A DNA stretch of 51,576 bases from an uncultured Clostridium sp. (GCA_902492105.1 CABUKD010000008.1:1-51576), one strand, 5' to 3'. Numbered from the stretch's first letter, positions 26,496-36,038 are shown. The notes: generated by a model not told the origin, from the letters alone. Program-made: numbers and translations.

Positions 26496-26502
26496 TGTCA
26501 AA

Positions 26503-26534
26503 AAAAAAGACCGCCAAAACGGCGGTCTTTTTGA
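26503..26534. terminator. Terminator of leuS (bidirectional)
   Basis: AAAAAGACCGCC-AAAA-CGGCGGTCTTTTT. It is symmetrical enough to serve both leuS and the converging gene at 26584-27006. Confidence 0.95.
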
Positions 26535-26583
26535 GGTTTTCATTTTAAAAACACAATGCGTTCCTTCCCATGCTTTTGGTTCT

Positions 26584-27006
26584 TTACAGTCTTTCGAGGA
26601 AAGTAATTGGGTCCGGCGAATTGCACAAATCTTCAATCTGATAATATTTCATATCAGATACCTTACCAAAGAGCTGCTCAAAAGTCATTACTTCCAATAT
26701 ATTGCACAAAGTGCTAATCAAAATATCTTCCGGAATTTTCTGTACCTTTCTCTCATGTCTGCACTTGCGTTCTCTATCAGGCTTATTAAACTTCAAGCAT
26801 TCAATAAGAACCTGCTGAATCTTTCCAAGAATAAGAGCGGCCTCAAGCCTGGAAATTCCTGCTCCAGCGCAGAGTGTCTCTACTTTCTGTAAAGAAACAT
26901 AGTAAGTTACCCGATCTTGTTCCAAATCTTCTAAATCCTGGAACCGGATATAAGTTTTACCGATATCCATTTGAACGTTGAAATCTTGATTAATGATAGT
27001 TTCCAT
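26584..27006 (-). CDS. Unrecognised protein of atypical composition
   Basis: 140 residues with no signal peptide or TM helix, and several cysteines (CAGAG, ECLKF, RKCRH, LCN, LCNS). The middle is basic (KPDRERKCRHERKVQK). GGAGGT precedes the ATG, and a perfect TTGACA-17-TATAAT promoter and terminator support a real gene. Codon choice is richer in G+C (CGG, GGC, CTG, CTC) than in the surrounding genes, as in the spo0A-like gene at 19148, with which it shares promoter flanks. No family recognised; possible horizontal acquisition. Confidence 0.7.
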   Translation of the reverse strand: METIINQDFNVQMDIGKTYIRFQDLEDLEQDRVTYYVSLQKVETLCAGAGISRLEAALILGKIQQVLIECLKFNKPDRERKCRHERKVQKIPEDILISTLCNILEVMTFEQLFGKVSDMKYYQIEDLCNSPDPITFLERL

Positions 27007-27053
27007 TATGAAACTTACCTCCTTAAACAGTGCCTTGCACTGGTAATAGTTCT

Positions 27054-27082
27054 ATTATACTCTTTTTAGAGAATTATGTCAA
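27054..27082 (-). promoter_or_regulatory. Consensus sigma-A promoter of the gene at 26584-27006
   Basis: Minus strand TTGACA (27082-27077), 17-nt spacer, TATAAT (27059-27054), with flank AATTGACATAATT as at 19682-19710. Confidence 0.88.
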
Positions 27083-27087
27083 TTAGT

Positions 27088-27183
27088 GTCAACGGGGACG
27101 GAGAATTTTGACAACTTTTTTCAAAAAAGAAATTAGAAAGAAGTTAAAACTAAAAGTTGTCAAAATTCTCCGTCCCCGTTGAC
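27088..27183. repeat. Perfect 32-bp inverted repeat
   Basis: Arms 27088-27119 and 27152-27183 (GTCAACGGGGACGGAGAATT... and its exact complement) around a 32-nt A-rich loop. It lies between two divergent genes, just upstream of the -35 box of the minus-strand gene. A degenerate relative (ATGGACGGAGATTTTTAACA) is nested inside the element at 36978-37176. Confidence 0.95.
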
Positions 27184-27291
27184 AAGATTTTGTAATCAAT
27201 TTGTAATATAACTGTAATTAAAATGTCATACATTTTTGTCAGAAAGTGTTATATAATATAATAAGATTATACCAAGGAGAAATAAATTTTC

Positions 27292-28371
27292 ATGAATATA
27301 GAATCAGAATTAAAAAAAGATGGAATTGAAATTGTTGGTAGATTAGATACCTTAAGTGTTAATTCGCTTGCCAAAAACGTTTCTGAAAAAATTTGCAAAG
27401 CTTTTCCTAGAGCTCATTTTATTCCAAATCAACTATTTATTGAGTTTTCTAGAATTCCTATGTATCTTGCAAAAATGCCAGAAGGTTTTGCAGAAGCTAA
27501 TTATTTTTATAAAAATTCTTCCATCTATTTTAAAGAGGGAGTTCCTTTAGATGAATTAGAAAAATTTGCAATTCATGAATTCATCCACTATATTCAAGAA
27601 GTAAAAGATCAAAAAGGAAATTTATACCGCTTAGGTCTTTGTGAATATGGTGAATGGAATATTTATGGAATGGCTTTAAATGAAGGGGCTGTACAGCTTG
27701 CTACTGCAAAAGTATTAAATCAACAAGAGGATGTTGTAAAATATTATGATATATCCCTTTCTACCAATAGTCCTAATTATTATCCTTTACTTTGTAATTT
27801 GGTAAGACAATTAGCTAATTTAATTGGAGAAGATATTTTATGGGACAGTACCTTTTTTAGCACAGACCAGTTTAAATTAGATGCTATGAAACTGTTAGGA
27901 AAGAAAGAATTTTTGCAAATTCAAGATAAGTTAGACGATATTTTAAATATAGAAGAAAAAATTATTTTGCTAAATCAGCAATTATTGGATGACAAATGTG
28001 AAGATAAAAAGGCATTTAAAATATCTAATAAAATAGCAAACTTAAAACAAGAATTAAAAAATACTTTTATGCAAACACAACATCTCATTTATACTTCGTA
28101 TTTTAACAACGAATTTAACAAACTAACAACCACACAGGAAATAGAAATTTACCGTGCAAAATTATATAATTATCAAAATTTTATTGGCATTACAGAAAAT
28201 AACTATGATTTTAATAATTACTATATTCAGCAAATGGCTGCATTGGAAGAACGTTATAATGCTATTTTAAATAATGTTGCTTTAGTTGCTGTAAAAGACT
28301 CTAAATTTGCTCGTTTCATGCGTTCTTTAAAGAAATTATTTGCTTGGAATGGAGAGAAAGAAAAAGAATAG
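27292..28371 (+). CDS. Putative zincin-type metallopeptidase of unknown family
   Basis: 359 residues, no signal peptide or TM helix. IHEFIHYIQE (~residues 98-107) is an HExxH zinc motif, followed ~45 residues later by LNEGAVQLA, which could give the third ligand (a gluzincin arrangement). The C-terminal half is helical and charged, with a basic end (FMRSLKKLFAWNGEKEKE). AAGGAG precedes the ATG. It is one of few plus-strand genes here. Cytoplasmic location is inferred from the lack of a signal, and the substrate is unknown. Confidence 0.7.
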   Translation: MNIESELKKDGIEIVGRLDTLSVNSLAKNVSEKICKAFPRAHFIPNQLFIEFSRIPMYLAKMPEGFAEANYFYKNSSIYFKEGVPLDELEKFAIHEFIHYIQEVKDQKGNLYRLGLCEYGEWNIYGMALNEGAVQLATAKVLNQQEDVVKYYDISLSTNSPNYYPLLCNLVRQLANLIGEDILWDSTFFSTDQFKLDAMKLLGKKEFLQIQDKLDDILNIEEKIILLNQQLLDDKCEDKKAFKISNKIANLKQELKNTFMQTQHLIYTSYFNNEFNKLTTTQEIEIYRAKLYNYQNFIGITENNYDFNNYYIQQMAALEERYNAILNNVALVAVKDSKFARFMRSLKKLFAWNGEKEKE

Positions 28372-28487
28372 GAGAAATATAAGATTTCTTATTCTTTTTC
28401 CTTTGTCTGTTTTGTTTTTGTTTTTCATTTATTATTAATTTTTTATAAAATTGAATTATATATTATGTTCTATAAAGATAAGCTTTT

Positions 28488-29759
28488 TTAATCCATTAAA
28501 TATTGAGCTATTTTTTCTGCTACATTTCTTCCGTCTCTTGCAGCCCATGCAACAGTAGACTCTGTACCTGCCACATCTCCTGCTGCAAATACCTTTTCAC
28601 AAGAAGTTTGATTATTTTCATTAATAGCTATATATTTCTTTTTACTCATTTCTATATTGCTATTTTCCAAAACTTCTTTTTCTACTTTTCCACCAACTGC
28701 CATAACTACATAGTCCATATCCATTACATAGTTGCTGTTTTCGATATCTACTGGTACTTTTCTACTTTCTCCTTCTTGCTCCACTAATTTAGTTTTGATA
28801 CATTCTATTTTTTCTGCATGATTGCTACCTAAAACTTTAGTAATATTATTTAAAAATAGAAATTCTACCCCTTCTTTTTTAGCATCTTCGATTTCTTTTC
28901 TTTCTGCTGGCATTTCTTCTTCTGACCTTCTATAAATCACCACTACCCTGCTTGCACCTAACCTCTTTATGGTTCTAGCACAATCCATTGCCACATTTCC
29001 ACCACCAATAATGGCTACCTTTTTGTTGCTATAGTCTGGATGATTTTGATTTTCTAATAAGCTGTTTCCACCATAGACACCTTCAAGTTCTTCTCCTGGA
29101 ATTACCATTTTTCTTGGAACATTAGCCCCAATGGTAAGTAAAACAGCATCATATTTTTGTCTTAATTCTTCTAAAGTAATATTTTTTCCAAGCTCTTTTT
29201 CATATTCTACTTGAATTCCCAAATTTAAAATTTGAGCAACTGTTTTTTGTACAATTTCTTTATTTAAGCGAAACTCTGGAATTCCTCTTTGCAAAATTCC
29301 ACCCAACTTATTTTGCTTCTCATAAATTGTTACTTGAAAACCTTGTTTTCTTAAAAAGGCACTTGCAGTAAGACCTGCAGGTCCCCCACCAATAACTGCC
29401 ACTTTTTTGTTGTTAGGCTCTTTTGGCATACCTTGTTTTAGGTAACAGTTTAGCAAACTATCCCTATTTTCTAATGCAAAATCTCCTACATAAGCTTCTA
29501 ATTCTCCTATAGATACAGATTCTCCCTTAATACCTCTTACACATTTTCCTTGGCATTGTTTTTGGTGTGGGCAAATTCTTCCACAAACAGCAGATAAAAC
29601 TGTAGTTTGTGTTAAAATTTCATAAGCTTGTTGAACATTTCCTTCTTTTAGTTGTGCTATAAAGTCTGGTATATGGTTTCCTAGTGGGCAACCTGTTCTA
29701 CATAGCGGATTTTTACAATTTAAACAATATTGTGCTTTTTCTAATATTTCTTTTTCCAT
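28488..29759 (-). CDS. Glutamate synthase small-chain-like NAD(P)-dependent oxidoreductase
   Basis: 423 residues. N-terminal Fe-S domain (CLNCKNPLCRTGCPLGNHIP, CGRICPHQKQCQGKCVRG), FAD-binding GGGPAGLTAS, and NAD(P)-binding GGGNVAMDCARTIKRLGA with RRSEEEMPAERKE. The C-terminal FAD segment is FAAGDVAGTES. The architecture matches GltD and NfnB-type subunits. No GltB/large subunit or ferredoxin partner is adjacent, so the electron acceptor is open. A palindromic sequence at 29813-29830 lies upstream. Confidence 0.9.
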   Translation of the reverse strand: MEKEILEKAQYCLNCKNPLCRTGCPLGNHIPDFIAQLKEGNVQQAYEILTQTTVLSAVCGRICPHQKQCQGKCVRGIKGESVSIGELEAYVGDFALENRDSLLNCYLKQGMPKEPNNKKVAVIGGGPAGLTASAFLRKQGFQVTIYEKQNKLGGILQRGIPEFRLNKEIVQKTVAQILNLGIQVEYEKELGKNITLEELRQKYDAVLLTIGANVPRKMVIPGEELEGVYGGNSLLENQNHPDYSNKKVAIIGGGNVAMDCARTIKRLGASRVVVIYRRSEEEMPAERKEIEDAKKEGVEFLFLNNITKVLGSNHAEKIECIKTKLVEQEGESRKVPVDIENSNYVMDMDYVVMAVGGKVEKEVLENSNIEMSKKKYIAINENNQTSCEKVFAAGDVAGTESTVAWAARDGRNVAEKIAQYLMD

Positions 29760-29812
29760 TTTTTTACCTTATGTTAGCTTTTTATGCTACATGTTCCTTT
29801 CTTGTTTTTTAG

Positions 29813-29830
29813 TTTCGAGTATACTCGAAA
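29813..29830. promoter_or_regulatory. 18-bp perfect palindrome, possible operator
   Basis: TTTCGAGTATACTCGAAA, ~55 bp before the GltD-like start codon. A related half-site GTTTCGACTATA occurs at 29851-29862. It could be an operator for a dimeric regulator; the regulator is unknown. Confidence 0.45.
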
Positions 29831-29899
29831 GTTTTTTATTTTTTCAAAAAGTTTCGACTATATTTAAAACTTATATTTTTTGGTTATATAAACTTGTTA

Positions 29900-30469
29900 C
29901 TACCCTGTTTTCTGTTTTAACATTTCATATTCCTTTACTGCTTCTTTTAAATCTTCCCAAAATTCTATCTTCTTGTTTTCATCTCTTAATAAAGCTGCTG
30001 GGTGCCATGTTGGCATGTATTTTATTCCTTTTTGTTCTATCCATTTGCCTCTTGAAGAAGTAATACCATAGTCTTTTCCTAAAATGTTTTTTAACGCAGT
30101 ACTTCCTAATAATACTACTATTTTTGGCTTTACTAAAATTACTTGGTTTCTTAAGTAATCTAGGCAAGCAGATGCTTCGTCATCTTCTGGCACACGGTTT
30201 TTAGGTGGTCTACATTTTACAATGTTTGTAATATATACTTCTTTTCTATCTAATCCTAAACCTTGAAATGCTTTGTTCATAAGTTGACCTGCTTTTCCTA
30301 CAAATGGAAGACCTTGCATATCTTCATCTGCACCAGGGCCTTCTCCTATAAACATAAGGTCTGCTTGTTTATTTCCTTCTCCAAATACAATATGTTTTCT
30401 TTCTTTGCATAATTTACATTTTTGACAATTACTAATACTTTGTTCTAATTCTTCCCAATGATCATACAT
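29900..30469 (-). CDS. Family 4 (type 4) uracil-DNA glycosylase, Fe-S
   Basis: About 189 residues. CQKCKLC at the N-terminus and further cysteines (CRPPKNR, CLDYL) for a 4Fe-4S cluster; the motif GEGPGADEDMQGLPFVGKAGQLL-type region; and the C-terminal WHPAALLR active-site segment. It removes uracil from DNA. Start MYDHWEELEQS has AAAGGA ~11 nt upstream; earlier in-frame ATGs are possible. Confidence 0.92.
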   Translation of the reverse strand: MYDHWEELEQSISNCQKCKLCKERKHIVFGEGNKQADLMFIGEGPGADEDMQGLPFVGKAGQLMNKAFQGLGLDRKEVYITNIVKCRPPKNRVPEDDEASACLDYLRNQVILVKPKIVVLLGSTALKNILGKDYGITSSRGKWIEQKGIKYMPTWHPAALLRDENKKIEFWEDLKEAVKEYEMLKQKTG

Positions 30470-30565
30470 TTTTTGTTCCATTCCTTTCGCCATTAACATA
30501 TTAATTTTTTTGTTTCATTACCTTTGTCACTAATACACTCCATTTTTGCTTTATTTCTTTCACCA

Positions 30566-31477
30566 TTAACACACACAATTTTCTGTTAGCTCTATTTTTA
30601 CATCTGAATAAGTATCTATTTTTGCTATGGTTCCAATTGGGATAACTGTTTTTTTATCAATATGACCAAAATTGTTAGATTTGATAATAGGAAATTTATA
30701 TTCTCCTTCTAAGGTGTCTAATAATATTTGTTCTATGCTAACACTTCCATCATAATTACCAAGCCAAATTCCTTTTATTTTATCAAATACTCCATTTTGC
30801 TTCATATGGTAAAAATAGTTACTTACTAAAGCTGGTGGTGTTTCTAAAAATAGTTCTTCTAAAAATAGAATTTTATCTGTAAAGTCAATGGCATATTTTC
30901 CTGTTACCATTTCATTTACTAAGCTTAAATTTCCTCCTACTAATATTCCTCTTGCTACTCCTTCTTTGATTGTGGTATATTCGTCATCTGCTTGTCCTAA
31001 GCTTAAGGCTCCTTCTACGAAACGTTTAATGACTTCTTCATATCCATAACTGGTTTGCCAAGAAGTAAGTGCTTTGAAAGTTGGTCCATGAAAAGTAACT
31101 AATCCTGTTTTTTGGTAAATCACATTTAAAATTGAGGTAGAGTCACTAAATCCACATATTATTTTTGGATTATATTTTATTTTGTCATAATCTAAATAGT
31201 CAAATGTACTATTGGAATTAAATCCTCCGGAAACGCAAAATATGGCTTTTACTTCTTTATCTTCAAACATAGTATTAATGTCTTCTGCTTTTTGTTTTGC
31301 TGTTGCTCCATAGCCAAGTGTGTTGTGCAATGCATTTTCTGCAAATTTTATGTGGAATCCTGAACTTTCCATTAGCATAATAGATTGATTAATGATTTCT
31401 AAATCATCTTTTTCTATTGGACTAGATGGGGCTATTAGCCCTATGGTTTCTCCCTTGTTTAATTTGTTTGGTAACAT
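30566..31477 (-). CDS. S66 family peptidase (LD-carboxypeptidase/MccF-like)
   Basis: About 303 residues. Start MLPNKLNKGETIGLIAPSSP with AAAGGAG upstream. Nucleophile region FCVSGGFNSN and GFSDSTSILNVIYQKTGLVTFHGPT, then a Glu/His pair toward the C-terminus (EELFLET, NNFGHIDKK). The S66 family includes LD-carboxypeptidases that trim peptidoglycan tetrapeptides and MccF enzymes that inactivate microcin C. The sequence more resembles the MccF-like branch. Follows pgeF with ~26 bp spacing. Confidence 0.85.
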   Translation of the reverse strand: MLPNKLNKGETIGLIAPSSPIEKDDLEIINQSIMLMESSGFHIKFAENALHNTLGYGATAKQKAEDINTMFEDKEVKAIFCVSGGFNSNSTFDYLDYDKIKYNPKIICGFSDSTSILNVIYQKTGLVTFHGPTFKALTSWQTSYGYEEVIKRFVEGALSLGQADDEYTTIKEGVARGILVGGNLSLVNEMVTGKYAIDFTDKILFLEELFLETPPALVSNYFYHMKQNGVFDKIKGIWLGNYDGSVSIEQILLDTLEGEYKFPIIKSNNFGHIDKKTVIPIGTIAKIDTYSDVKIELTENCVC

Positions 31478-31503
31478 ATCTTTCTCCTTTAATTTTCTTT
31501 TTT

Positions 31504-32361
31504 TCAATTGATTAAGCTAATCATTGCTGCATTTCTTCCTGAATTTTCTTTGTCTGCACGATAGGAGTGAAAATATTCTGGATGACACATAGTGCAAATG
31601 TTACTATCTATGATATTTTCTTGTTTTAGTCCTATTTGCTTTAATAATTCTTGATTTATTTTCACAGTATCGATATGGTATTTTTGTTTTTTCTCTATTA
31701 TTTTTCCATTTTGAATGATTTCTTCTATGTTTGGCAAGTTCTTATATTTTTGCCAAAATAGTTCTTTTACATCTTCATCTACTTCAAAACAGCACTTTCT
31801 AATGCTAGGGCATATGCAACAAATAATATCTTCTGGATTGCTTTGATATTCTTGCAACATTTTTTCTACTGCTTTTTTACTAATTCCTTGCAAGGTTCCT
31901 TTCCAACCAGAATGAACACTTCCTATTACTTTTTTTACTGGGTCATAGAATAATAAAGAAATACAATCTGCAGATGTGGTGCATAGAGTGATTCCTTTTT
32001 GATTGGTAAGCAGTCCATCTACTTCATTAAATTGTGGCATGTCATCTAGATTTTGTGCTTTATTTTGTTCTATTTTATCTAGTGATATTGCTTGTCTAGC
32101 AACAATTTCCACTCTATCGGTATGGGTTTGATGTGGTTTAATAATACTACTTGCATCTATTCCTAAGGCATTTGCTATTTTTTCATAACTTTGCTTTAAT
32201 GTTTTTGCATCTTTATAAACAGGTGGAAAGTCTAGTTTATTGTTACTTCTTAAAGTATAGCAGTGGGTAATTTCTGGATACTGTAATAGTTTTTTAAATT
32301 GAATATATTCTATTCCATTTTTGTTTTGATAAACTAGGTTTTCATTTAAAATTTTTTGCAT
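31504..32361 (-). CDS. pgeF: Peptidoglycan editing factor PgeF (YfiH/laccase-domain family)
   Basis: 285 residues. HQTHTDRVEIV, TTSADCISLLFYDPVKKVIGSVHSGWKGT and NICTMCHPEYFHSYR supply the His-Cys-His metal site of the family. Known members are copper/zinc-dependent enzymes linked to peptidoglycan editing and purine-nucleoside chemistry. AAAGGG precedes the ATG. Located between addB and the S66 peptidase. Confidence 0.92.
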   Translation of the reverse strand: MQKILNENLVYQNKNGIEYIQFKKLLQYPEITHCYTLRSNNKLDFPPVYKDAKTLKQSYEKIANALGIDASSIIKPHQTHTDRVEIVARQAISLDKIEQNKAQNLDDMPQFNEVDGLLTNQKGITLCTTSADCISLLFYDPVKKVIGSVHSGWKGTLQGISKKAVEKMLQEYQSNPEDIICCICPSIRKCCFEVDEDVKELFWQKYKNLPNIEEIIQNGKIIEKKQKYHIDTVKINQELLKQIGLKQENIIDSNICTMCHPEYFHSYRADKENSGRNAAMISLIN

Positions 32362-32537
32362 AGTGATTTTATCCCTTTCTTACTTTCTTTTCTTGTTTAC
32401 TTTCTTAATTTGTTGCTGTTATATTCTACTTCTGTCTTTTTCTTTATACTTTTTAAGAAAATTTTTTAAATTCATTAACACTGCTTCTAATAATTGTAAA
32501 AAGAACAAGCTCTATCTTTCTATACTTTACTTTATTT

Positions 32538-35500
32538 TTAAGCTTCTATATTTACTTCTTGATTAGTAATATAGCGGTAATGATTTTTTGTGGTTTGGTT
32601 AAATTGGCAAATTGCTTTATATTCGCAATATTCACAAGGAGTTTTCTTGTTTTGCAACTGGTAATATGGTTCTATTGCTATATTTCCATGTAATATTTCT
32701 TCTGATATTTGCTTAATTATTTTTTCCATATAACTTTGCAAGTTTTCAAATTGTTTTTGGTTTAGTACATTGGATCTTTTGCTTACTTCTCCTTCTTTGT
32801 TAATATAAGCTGGTACAATATCAGAAGGGCCTGAGGTTAAGGTTGTATCCATTTTACGCACAATTTTGCTATCTGCTAAAATAAGTCCCTGCATTTTAAA
32901 TTGTTTGCGAAGTTCCGCTTCAATTTCTTCTTCTGACATGGTTTGGCTTCCATTGATAATAGGGTCTATTAAATTAAAGTAAAATACGCCTGCTGGTAGT
33001 ACATCTTCCTTTTTGCAAGCTGCATCTAAGTATGTTAAAAGTTGTAATTGCAATCCTGCTAATACTTCATTTAAATTGATATTTTTAATAGAAGATTTAT
33101 AGTCAATAATTCGTATGTAATTTCCATCCGGTGTTTTTGCAATATCCATTCTGTCTATTTTTCCGGTAATTTCTACTTGTTTACCATCTTGTAATTCAAA
33201 TACAATTGGTGGATAGTCTTTTCCTTCTTTAAATTCCATTTCATGTCCTAGTACTTCAAATTCGCTTTTTTGAATACTTTCCACAATATATTGCATAAAT
33301 TTTACAATTACTTTTTTTAGTCTTTGCGCTAATATTCTATATTTTGGAATACTATTAAAAATGTCATATTTTTTTAGGGTCAATTTTTCTTCTACAATTT
33401 GCTGTGTAATTGTTTGTATTTGTTCTGTTGTAATCTTTTTCACATTTAAGTTTTCTTCTTCTAAATAATCAAAAAAGCTATCTATCACTTCATGCATAAA
33501 ATTACCAGTATCAATAGATTGTACTTTAAAATCATTTGCTTCTTTTAATTTTAGTCCATATTTTAAGTAATATGAAAAAGCACATGATTGATATTTTTCT
33601 AATCTAGATACACTTGTTTTTAATGTATTACCATAAAGCTTTTGTAGTTTTTCTGGTTCTAATGGTTCTGGCGTGTTTTCATATTGCAAAGCTTTTAATG
33701 CATTTTTTAGTTTTTCTGGTTCATGATCTGAGTAATATTTATATACTTGAAACCAAATAGGAGAAATGCTAATTCCCATTTGAAAGTTTCTAAGTTGAAT
33801 AAGAAGTTCATCAAAGGTAGTATTTTTTAAAAGAATTTCACTTTTTCTTTCTACAACATCACTTTGTTCTTTTAAATTTGGAAACATACGCTTTATTTTA
33901 TGAATTAAAATAGAAGGTCGTAAGGACTTTCCTTCTGCATCTGAAGAAAGATAAGATAAATAAAGTTTTTCTTCTGCAGTAGTAAATGCTTTATAAATGT
34001 TAAAATTCTCGTCATATAATTGCTCTATGCTGTTTTTAGCAAGTTCTATTCCTTTTGTTTTTAAATAATTTCTATCTGCGTCATCTAAAAATCCTTCGTC
34101 TTTTTGTGTACTTGGAAAACTACCATCATTTAGCCCAATTAGAAAAGCTATTTTTACTTTATGAGACCTCGAGCGATCAATATCTCCTACAATTACTTGG
34201 TCTGCTGTAGCAGGTATGGTTCCTAAGTTGCTTTGAGTAAATCCCATTTTTAAAATTTTGCTATATCTTTCAAAGGTAATATTTTCATCCCCTAAAACTA
34301 GCACAATTTCATCTAATAAGTCTATTACAATTTGAAGACTTGTTTCATATTCTTTTGCAATTTCTAGTTCTCCGTCTTGTTTTAAAGTTTCAATTTTCTT
34401 TTCTAATTTTTGTAAAGTTTCGTTTTGGATGAAAAAGTGGTAAATCGCTTTGGTAATATCTTTTACGGTTTTGGTTCCTTGTAGAGCATTTTTAAATGCT
34501 AGTAATGGTTCTACTACTTGTTTTTTACAATATTGTATTTTTTCTATTTCTTCTTCATTTTCTTCATAAAAATTCCAGTCTTTTGCATACCATTTGTTAC
34601 CTTTCATGCCCCATTTGATACAATAGTTTTCCAAAGTAGCTAAGTCTTCTTCTTCCAAAGAAGTTAGTCCTGTTTTTAGGTAGCCAAATACCGCTTCATA
34701 AGACCAATTTTTACTAAAAATTTCTAAAAGGGAAAGTATGAATTTTACTAGCACATTATTACTTAAGTCCTTTTTTTCATCAATAAATACAGGAATTTCA
34801 TATTGTGCAAAAATAGCCTTACATAAGCTTGCATATTGTGCAATATTTTTTGTAATAACTGCCATTTCTTCATAGCGGTAACCTTGTTTTGCAAGTTTGG
34901 TAATTTCTATTGCTACATGTTCTATTTCGGAATATGGGTTATTGGCTAAAAAAAGTTCTATATTTTTTGGCTCACTTTCGTATTTTTCATAAAATGGACT
35001 TGCCATTTGAATGGCTAAATGCTGTAATTCTTTTGTTTTAAATCTTTTAGCAGAGTTTGTTTGAATTCCTTCGGTTGGTTCTTTGGATTCTACTAGTATT
35101 TGCTTATTTAAATGATTATGTAAGGTTTGACTTGATAGCAAAACTGGTTCTTCCACTTCTATATTTTCTTGTTTTGCTATTTCTAAAATTCTATTGGCTG
35201 TTTGTTTGTTCATGTAAAATAAATCTTGATCTGGATTAGTATTTTGGTTTAAATTATCTGCACAAATTGTAATAGTTACTTTATGAGATATTTTTAGTAA
35301 TTTTCGCAAAATTTCGTATTCTTGCAAGGTAAAGCCAGCAAATTCATCTATGTAAATATCGCAATTTTGAAATTGACTGGACTCTTCTAACTTTTGGCTA
35401 AGCATCGTTAATCCATCATTTTCATCAATATATTTCGTTTGAATTTGATTTGTATAGTTTTCATATAAAGTGGTAATGTCTTGTAGCTTTCTTTGCAAAT

Positions 35501-35939
35501 ACGAGTCTTGCTCTTCTTTGGTAATGTTTTGCAATTGTTCTAATGTAATTTGATGTTTTTTTAGCTCTGTTAATTGCCTTGCTATCATTTCCACATTTTC
35601 ATCTGATTTTCCTAAAAAAGAAAAGTCATTTTTTTTAGTTAGTAAAATATGGTCTATTAGCATTGCTCTTCCAGAACTATTTAAACGCTGTTTGGCAATT
35701 CCACCTACTTCGTTTAGTACACGATATGCCATACGTGCAAAAGTAATTACTTCTGCCTGTAAGATACTAGGAGTAGAAGAAGTTTGTAACAATTTCTTTT
35801 CTGCAGTAAAAGAAAATTGTTCTGGTGTAATTAATTTTATAGCATGGTTTGATTTTTGCTTTATATTTTCTTGTATTTGTTCAAAAATATAGCTACTTTT
35901 TCCTGTACCTGCTGTTCCATAAATAATTTGTAAACTCAA
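32538..35939 (-). CDS. addB: ATP-dependent helicase/nuclease subunit AddB
   Basis: 1133 residues. Walker A YGTAGTGKSSY at the N-terminus; an inactivated UvrD-like helicase core; a RecB-family nuclease domain (EITGKIDRMDI, RIIDYKSS); and four cysteines for a 4Fe-4S cluster (SCAFSYYLKYG and CEYCEYKAICQF). AddAB processes double-strand breaks up to Chi for recombination. The start is TTG with GGAGGGG 8 nt upstream. addA, usually directly downstream, is not adjacent: pgeF follows instead. Confidence 0.95.
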   Translation of the reverse strand: MSLQIIYGTAGTGKSSYIFEQIQENIKQKSNHAIKLITPEQFSFTAEKKLLQTSSTPSILQAEVITFARMAYRVLNEVGGIAKQRLNSSGRAMLIDHILLTKKNDFSFLGKSDENVEMIARQLTELKKHQITLEQLQNITKEEQDSYLQRKLQDITTLYENYTNQIQTKYIDENDGLTMLSQKLEESSQFQNCDIYIDEFAGFTLQEYEILRKLLKISHKVTITICADNLNQNTNPDQDLFYMNKQTANRILEIAKQENIEVEEPVLLSSQTLHNHLNKQILVESKEPTEGIQTNSAKRFKTKELQHLAIQMASPFYEKYESEPKNIELFLANNPYSEIEHVAIEITKLAKQGYRYEEMAVITKNIAQYASLCKAIFAQYEIPVFIDEKKDLSNNVLVKFILSLLEIFSKNWSYEAVFGYLKTGLTSLEEEDLATLENYCIKWGMKGNKWYAKDWNFYEENEEEIEKIQYCKKQVVEPLLAFKNALQGTKTVKDITKAIYHFFIQNETLQKLEKKIETLKQDGELEIAKEYETSLQIVIDLLDEIVLVLGDENITFERYSKILKMGFTQSNLGTIPATADQVIVGDIDRSRSHKVKIAFLIGLNDGSFPSTQKDEGFLDDADRNYLKTKGIELAKNSIEQLYDENFNIYKAFTTAEEKLYLSYLSSDAEGKSLRPSILIHKIKRMFPNLKEQSDVVERKSEILLKNTTFDELLIQLRNFQMGISISPIWFQVYKYYSDHEPEKLKNALKALQYENTPEPLEPEKLQKLYGNTLKTSVSRLEKYQSCAFSYYLKYGLKLKEANDFKVQSIDTGNFMHEVIDSFFDYLEEENLNVKKITTEQIQTITQQIVEEKLTLKKYDIFNSIPKYRILAQRLKKVIVKFMQYIVESIQKSEFEVLGHEMEFKEGKDYPPIVFELQDGKQVEITGKIDRMDIAKTPDGNYIRIIDYKSSIKNINLNEVLAGLQLQLLTYLDAACKKEDVLPAGVFYFNLIDPIINGSQTMSEEEIEAELRKQFKMQGLILADSKIVRKMDTTLTSGPSDIVPAYINKEGEVSKRSNVLNQKQFENLQSYMEKIIKQISEEILHGNIAIEPYYQLQNKKTPCEYCEYKAICQFNQTTKNHYRYITNQEVNIEA

Positions 35940-36038
35940 GTTTTCTTCCCCTCCTTTTGGCTCTCTTTTTTGCTTTTTAGTTTATATTATTATTTTTAGT
36001 CAATTATTTTCCACGTATAGATTATATTTTTATGTATT

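Noticed and set aside
32538..35939. Plus-strand open frames inside addB, clpC, rplK and other minus-strand genes
   Set aside because: They are antisense shadows of strongly conserved proteins with no ribosome sites or family similarity.
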